A stretch of DNA of 64,000 bases. It comes from DASWID01 sp049682815 (GTDB taxonomy: Bacteria; Desulfobacterota_D; UBA1144; Nemesobacterales; CSP1-2). Numbering within the stretch: position 1 is the stretch's first letter; the number at the start of each line of letters is the position of its first letter. Where the stretch lies: positions 1 to 64,000 of the forward strand of contig JBAUII010000078.1 in assembly GCA_049682815.1 (NCBI GenBank), in the 5' to 3' direction. A model generated the notes under the pieces. That model saw only the letters and a list, made by a program, of their open reading frames with translations. It ran no database searches and had not been told where the DNA came from. Below are positions 59,320 to 64,000 of the stretch, in pieces. The position numbers and the translations under genes are program-made.

Positions 59320-61329
59320 GTGTTAAATCTCTTTAAAATTAAGACGGATTTCTCTCCTAAAGGTGATCAGCCATCGGCCATAGATAAGCTTACAAAAGGT
59401 GTCCTTAAGGGCTTTAAGCATCAAGTACTGCTAGGAGTGACAGGAAGTGGCAAGACCTTCACTATTGCAAAAGTCATCGCTAATCTGGACAAGCCAACGT
59501 TAATTATTGCGCATAATAAGACACTTGCCGCACAATTGTATGGGGAACTCAAAGAGCTGTTTCCGGAAAATGCGGTGCATTACTTTGTCAGCTACTATGA
59601 TTATTATCAACCCGAAGCCTATATCCCGGAAACGGACACCTATATAGAGAAGGATGCATCTATAAATGAACATATCGATAGACTAAGACACGCGGCAACC
59701 TCATCGCTCTTCGATAGAAGAGACGTAATTATAGTTGCAAGCGTTTCGTGTATTTATGGTATAGGCTCTCCCGACGACTATTACGGTATGCTTACCATAA
59801 TTGAGGAAGGGATGGCTTTCGAGAGGGACGAGTTTCTTAGGAAGCTTGCCGATGCGCATTATGAAAGGAGCAACAACGAATTTTACAGAGGTAGTTTTAC
59901 CGTCAGAGGCGACTCGGTAGAGCTCTTTCCATCTCACGAAGAGTCGATAGCGTTAAGGGTGGAATTTTTTGGTAATTATGTCGAATCAATAAAAGAGATC
60001 GAACCATTAAGAAGGAAAACGATAAGAAATATAAAAAAAGCTATCATATATCCGAACACACATTATGTTGCGCCAACGGAGAAAGTAATTCGTGCAATAA
60101 AAGGTATAAAGGAAGAGCTAATAGAGAGAATAGCCTACTTTGAATATCGGGGAATGACCTTGGAAAAGAAACGAATAGAGGAAAAAACAAATTATGATCT
60201 CGAACTCCTCTCTACAATCGGTTTCTGCCCGGGGATCGAAAACTATTCAAGGCACCTATCGGGGAGGAGACCAGGGGAACCTCCTTGGACGCTATTGGAC
60301 TATTTTCCAAAGGATTCGTTATTTATAATAGATGAAAGTCATCAAACAGTCCCGCAGCTTAGGGGAATGTATGAGGGCGACAGGAGCAGGAAGCTAACTC
60401 TGGTGGAGCACGGCTTTAGGCTTCCCTCCGCTATCGACAACCGACCACTTAACTTCTCTGAGTTTGAGGAAAAGATCAATCAAGTGATTTTTGTCTCGGC
60501 TACCCCCGGGCCATATGAGCTTTCGAAATGTAACACGGAGGTTGTTCAACAGATCATTCGCCCCACCGGACTGGCTGATCCTGAGATAGAAATACGACCC
60601 GCAGAGAATCAGGTGGACGATCTTCTAGAGGAAATAAAAAAGACGGTAGAAATGTCCGATCGGGTCCTTATAACTACTCTTACCAAACGCATGGCAGAGG
60701 ATTTGGCCGAATATTATAGACGACTCGGTGTAAGGGTAAGGTATATACATTCCGACATTGAGACACTGGAGAGGATTAGAATCATAAGGGACCTCAGGGT
60801 TGGGGTTTTTGATGTTCTAATAGGGATCAATCTTCTGCGCGAAGGTCTTGATATACCTGAGCTGTCCCTTGTTGCTGTATTAGATGCGGACAAGGAAGGA
60901 TACCTCCGTTCAGAAACATCCCTGATACAGATCTTCGGCCGAGCTGCCCGCAATATACGGGGAAAGGTTATAATGTACGCAGATACGATAACAAGGTCGA
61001 TGTCGAGGGCAATATATGAAACCCGCCGACGGAGGGAAATTCAAATAGCATTCAACAAGTCAAATCATATCACACCAAGGAGTATCGAGAAGAGGATAAG
61101 CGATATACTCGCTTCTATATACGAAGCAGACTATTTCACTGTTCCAAAGGATGATGAGGGTGAGATATTAGAAGTTGCTCCTGAAAAGATTCCGGGCCTT
61201 ATTAAGACACTCACAGAGGAGATGAAACTCGCTGCGAATAAGCTCGAGTTTGAGAATGCAGCCCGCAGCAGAGACAAGATAAAGAGACTCCGTGATCTGG
61301 AAATTAAATACCTGGGGGAGATAAAGTGA
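59320..61329 (+). CDS. uvrB: Excinuclease ABC subunit B
   Basis: 669 aa from GTG 59320. Walker A GVTGSGKTFT, the damage-verifying beta-hairpin YYDYYQPEAYIPETDTYIEKDASIN, helicase motifs (DESHQTVPQLRGMYEGDRSRK, SATPGPYE, GINLLREGLDIPE, QIFGRAARN) and the C-terminal UVR motif (MKLAANKLEFENAARSRDKIKRL). Nucleotide excision repair. Ends overlapping the next gene by four bases. Confidence 0.97.
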   Translation: MLNLFKIKTDFSPKGDQPSAIDKLTKGVLKGFKHQVLLGVTGSGKTFTIAKVIANLDKPTLIIAHNKTLAAQLYGELKELFPENAVHYFVSYYDYYQPEAYIPETDTYIEKDASINEHIDRLRHAATSSLFDRRDVIIVASVSCIYGIGSPDDYYGMLTIIEEGMAFERDEFLRKLADAHYERSNNEFYRGSFTVRGDSVELFPSHEESIALRVEFFGNYVESIKEIEPLRRKTIRNIKKAIIYPNTHYVAPTEKVIRAIKGIKEELIERIAYFEYRGMTLEKKRIEEKTNYDLELLSTIGFCPGIENYSRHLSGRRPGEPPWTLLDYFPKDSLFIIDESHQTVPQLRGMYEGDRSRKLTLVEHGFRLPSAIDNRPLNFSEFEEKINQVIFVSATPGPYELSKCNTEVVQQIIRPTGLADPEIEIRPAENQVDDLLEEIKKTVEMSDRVLITTLTKRMAEDLAEYYRRLGVRVRYIHSDIETLERIRIIRDLRVGVFDVLIGINLLREGLDIPELSLVAVLDADKEGYLRSETSLIQIFGRAARNIRGKVIMYADTITRSMSRAIYETRRRREIQIAFNKSNHITPRSIEKRISDILASIYEADYFTVPKDDEGEILEVAPEKIPGLIKTLTEEMKLAANKLEFENAARSRDKIKRLRDLEIKYLGEIK

Positions 61330-63380
61330 ACCTATCGCAGGCACAGGTTTTGTTCACGCATCTGATCGCTCTGTTAGGGTTTTTTTCAATATGGATTACG
61401 GGGGCGGTCAATGATCTATCGGCCATCGTTTTTGTGGCAGCGTTAACTTTTAGCTTCATCAATTCAAAGAGTCCCAGACAATACTATATAAACGAAAGCC
61501 TATCTACATTCCTCGCTATATCGCTTGTAGTCTATGTTTTAATGAGCTTCTTTCTTCTTGGGGTCGAAGTCTTCAAGGCAATTTTAATTTTTTTGATCTA
61601 TACCCAGATCATTAAACTTCTCGCAAGGAAGACAATAAGAGATATTGTTCAAATCTACATACTGAGTTTCTTTCAATTCCTTGCTGGGTCTGTGGTTGCT
61701 ATAAATTTTGGCTATGGAGTTGCATTCGTAGCGTACGTCGCAGTATCTCTTTCTGCGATGGTTATTCTTAATATCACAAAAGAATCTCATGATACTTCTA
61801 GCAAAGAGGATCCTAACTTTGTTACTGGAAAATTTTTAAGTACCACAGCTTTGATCGGTATCTGCGTTTTAGTATTTACTGCAATGATCTTTATTTCTGT
61901 CCCAAGAATTAGAACAGGTTTTTTTATGAGTAATTTTATGAGACCCGAATCATTGAGAACCGGATTCTCAGATGAAGTAAAACTAGGACAGGTTGGACAA
62001 ATTAAGTACGATACTTCGCCCGTGATGCGGGTAATGATTTTAAACAAGGAGATAAAACGGGTTCCAAGACCTATTTATTGGAGAGGCATAGCGCTTGATC
62101 AATTTGATGGAACTCATTGGAGAGCCAGTAATCGCAACTATCGAACCATCAGAAAAAAAATCGATGGAGAAACAATGGTAAAGCACTCGGGAAATAAATT
62201 ATTAGCCCAGGAGATATTAACTGAACCAATAGACACGGATATTCTATTTTCAGCTAACGTTCCTGTTGGCTTTCAAGGCCTAGAGGGAAGTATGATCACT
62301 GAGATAAATGACTCATACATTCTTCCGAATAAGACATCCTATAAGCTCAAATACTTAGCATACTCAGATTTGCAAGTCCCGGAGGCCTATGACTTGAGAA
62401 CCGACCAAGGGGAATATCCAGCTGAGATAATGAATAGTTATCTCCAACTACCAATTCTAAATAAAAAAATTCAAGATCTTGCAAAACAGTTGACAATGGA
62501 CAAAACCAATCCATATGATAGGGCGATTTCTATCAAAAATTATCTTCAAAACAATTTAAAATATACGAGAACCTTAGAAAAGGGAACCAGCGAATTCCCG
62601 TTAGATGATTTTCTATTCGAAAATAAGGCTGGACATTGTGAATACTTTGCTACATCCATGACAGTTATGCTAAGGGCTCTGGGTATTCCTTCAAGAGTCG
62701 TTAATGGATTTATTGATGGTCAGTGGAATGCACTCGGCGACTTTTTTTTAATAAGAGAAAGCGATGCCCACTCCTGGGTAGAGGTCTATTTCCCGACAAA
62801 TGGTTGGGTTAGTTTCGATCCAACACCAGAGAGTGCGGACCCAGATGCGGAAATGGGTGCCTTTTATTTCTTTAGTTCATATTTAGACTACTTGAAATTC
62901 CGTTGGAGTAGGTATGTAATAGATTATGATCAAAAGGATCAAAATCAATTCTTCAGTCATCTGAGGAGCAAGTGGGTCTGGCAAAAGAGAAAATTACAAA
63001 CTAAGAGTTTTAGTGAACTCTTGGTTGGTAAGAGATGGTTGATAGCATTAGGCATTTTGACTTTTACCGCCTTGTTATTCTTGAAAACGCCCGTATTCAC
63101 AAGACTGCCTAAGCTTCGAGAAAGCGACACTGAGAAAAGAGCCTCTTCAATTTACAAAAAAGCGCTCTACATGTTGTCTAAGAAGGGATTTAAAAAGCAC
63201 GATTATATGACGCCAAGAGAATTTGCTAAAGCCGTAAGCCTAGATGACAATTCAGCATCGAATACCTTTCGAGCTTTGACAGAGGAATATTTGGAGCTCA
63301 GGTTTGGCAAATCTAATGTCGATGAGAAGATTAAAAATTTAGAAAGGCTACTTCTTATTTTGAGAAACGATATTATATAG
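61326..63380 (+). CDS. Transglutaminase-like membrane protein (TgpA type)
   Basis: 684 aa from GTG 61326 (GTGA overlap with uvrB). N-terminal cluster of hydrophobic helices (to about residue 200), then a DUF3488-like segment, the papain-like transglutaminase core with C438 (GHCEYFATSMTVMLRALGIPSRVVNGF), H482 (DAHSWVEVY) and D498 (FDPTPE), a further TM helix (WLIALGILTFTALLFL) and a C-terminal DUF4129-like tail. Usually encoded with a MoxR ATPase and DUF58 protein, which are absent here. Role likely cell-envelope protein modification; substrate unknown. Confidence 0.9.
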   Translation: MNLSQAQVLFTHLIALLGFFSIWITGAVNDLSAIVFVAALTFSFINSKSPRQYYINESLSTFLAISLVVYVLMSFFLLGVEVFKAILIFLIYTQIIKLLARKTIRDIVQIYILSFFQFLAGSVVAINFGYGVAFVAYVAVSLSAMVILNITKESHDTSSKEDPNFVTGKFLSTTALIGICVLVFTAMIFISVPRIRTGFFMSNFMRPESLRTGFSDEVKLGQVGQIKYDTSPVMRVMILNKEIKRVPRPIYWRGIALDQFDGTHWRASNRNYRTIRKKIDGETMVKHSGNKLLAQEILTEPIDTDILFSANVPVGFQGLEGSMITEINDSYILPNKTSYKLKYLAYSDLQVPEAYDLRTDQGEYPAEIMNSYLQLPILNKKIQDLAKQLTMDKTNPYDRAISIKNYLQNNLKYTRTLEKGTSEFPLDDFLFENKAGHCEYFATSMTVMLRALGIPSRVVNGFIDGQWNALGDFFLIRESDAHSWVEVYFPTNGWVSFDPTPESADPDAEMGAFYFFSSYLDYLKFRWSRYVIDYDQKDQNQFFSHLRSKWVWQKRKLQTKSFSELLVGKRWLIALGILTFTALLFLKTPVFTRLPKLRESDTEKRASSIYKKALYMLSKKGFKKHDYMTPREFAKAVSLDDNSASNTFRALTEEYLELRFGKSNVDEKIKNLERLLLILRNDII

Positions 63381-63772
63381 CCCTTTTTTACTCGGCTACC
63401 ATCTGTCATTCCCGAGGACTGTTATCGGAAATCCATATTGTCATCGCGAAGCGCAAAGCCCTGTGGCGATCTCCTCCCTATCGCTCGAAAAACTAGGATA
63501 CTTTGACGAATAAAAAGAAGAAAACAAGAAGGGTGAAGTTAACGACAAAGGAAGTAACAAAGACAATCTAAAAAACAGCAGGGGAAAAGACCAAAAACAA
63601 AAATAGCTCATTTATTCATGACCCCAGAGATTCTTCGCGGGCAAGACTTGCTGGGATAACATGAGCCTTCGCTGGGAAGAGGTGGTAGCTGTGTCGGGTG
63701 GATGCAGTGTTGGGCCGCAATGTTTAAAGTACGCTAATAACGACCATCCTTTTCCGATGCATGCGGGAGAAG
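63381..63772. other. Intergenic region with REP-like elements
   Basis: Between convergent genes. Contains REP-like palindromes (63405-63474) and a short Lys-rich frame of 22 codons near 63500 without supporting features. A T6 run lies directly after the transglutaminase gene with no clear stem. Confidence 0.45.
63405..63474. repeat. Degenerate REP-like repeats
   Basis: GTCATTCCCGAGGA (63405-63418) facing TCGGAAATCC (63425-63434), then TTGTCATCGCGAAGCG facing GGCGATCTCC. Same style as the elements at 10150-10174 and 22459-22578. Confidence 0.5.
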
Positions 63773-64000
63773 TTAATCTGTAGCGCCCTTTGTTTGATTG
63801 GTGAGGTAATTCTCGAGACCCATCTGCCCGATTTGCTCACGTTGCATTTCTGCCCAATCCACATGATCCTCTTCCATCTTGAGAATGCGGGTCAACAGGT
63901 CAACACTGCTCTGGTCACCCACTTCGTGCGCCAGGGCGATGGCATCATTGTAAGCATGCACGGCTGCAAGTTCAGCATCCTGGTCGCCCGTAATAATTTC
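63773..64000 (-). CDS. Bacterioferritin-like protein, C-terminal part (runs off window)
   Basis: At least 75 residues; the reading frame is open to the window edge (EIITGDQDAELAAVHAYNDAIALAHEVGDQSS...), so the 5' end is missing. The sequence RILKMEEDHVDWAEMQREQIGQMGLENYLTNQTKG matches the last helix of ferritin-like bacterioferritins, with the ferroxidase-type E-x-x-H (EEDH). Iron storage or detoxification is the likely role, consistent with the iron-demanding locus. Confidence 0.85.
   Translation of the reverse strand, partial: EIITGDQDAELAAVHAYNDAIALAHEVGDQSSVDLLTRILKMEEDHVDWAEMQREQIGQMGLENYLTNQTKGATD

Noticed and set aside
1..64000. tRNA, rRNA, CRISPR arrays, intact insertion sequences
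   Set aside because: No cloverleaf-like, rRNA-like, spaced direct repeat or transposase sequence was seen on either strand, though a dedicated search could find a tRNA I missed.

Overview
The window reads as chromosomal DNA of a Gram-negative, largely anaerobic bacterium specialised in respiration through multiheme c-type cytochromes. Lipoprotein signals, an outer-membrane beta-barrel, Ccm-type cytochrome maturation, sigma-54 signalling, a ferredoxin-dependent 2-oxoacid oxidoreductase and FeoB fit Desulfobacterota-like or neighbouring lineages (Dadabacteria, Nitrospirota and similar). No rRNA or strict marker gene is present, so the phylum is left open. I count 86 canonical CXXCH motifs in 18 proteins, plus four wider CX3CH or CX4CH motifs.

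Layout. 43-3366: two lipoprotein cytochromes with Pro-Thr linkers. 3683-9899: an apparent trans-outer-membrane electron conduit (decaheme OmcA/MtrC-like lipoprotein, diheme lipoprotein, beta-barrel, heptaheme and tetraheme cytochromes, then two monohemes). 10504-13470: a sensor kinase with a periplasmic CX4CH motif and its NtrC-type sigma-54 activator. 13555-18295: a large multiheme lipoprotein, a cupin protein and hemA. 18540-22302: a bc-type quinol oxidase in which pentaheme cytochromes flank Rieske and cytochrome b. 22635-28149 (minus): korDABC, citrate synthase and an FrhB-like flavo/iron-sulfur protein. 28531-35631: a monoheme cytochrome, a split CbcL-like nonaheme/cytochrome b pair, a membrane metalloprotease, and a second heme-motif sensor kinase with a NarL-type regulator. 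35702-42354 (minus): a NapC/NirT-type heptaheme, a fused 11-heme CbcL-like protein and a CbcSTU-like octaheme/FeS/NrfD module. 42589-45391 (minus): feoB, a zinc ribbon and a DtxR-FeoA regulator. 47678-53003: ccmCDEF and accessory proteins. The remainder is more ordinary: rsmE, cobA-hemD, an MFS exporter, an ECF sigma/anti-sigma/Spy-like operon, uvrB, a transglutaminase and the end of a bacterioferritin.

Functionally the parts form one economy. At least five inner-membrane quinol-oxidising modules feed periplasmic cytochromes, which would pass electrons to an outer-membrane conduit. hemA, cobA-hemD, feoB and ccm supply heme, iron and cytochrome assembly. The KOR/citrate synthase operon supplies or consumes low-potential electrons.

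The most notable unlisted signal is a set of about a dozen intergenic -24/-12 elements (GG-N10-GC, close to TGGCAC-N5-TTGC). Each points at a cytochrome, kor, feo, ccm or regulator gene. This suggests a sigma-54 regulon possibly driven by the heme-motif kinase and NtrC-type regulator encoded in the same locus.
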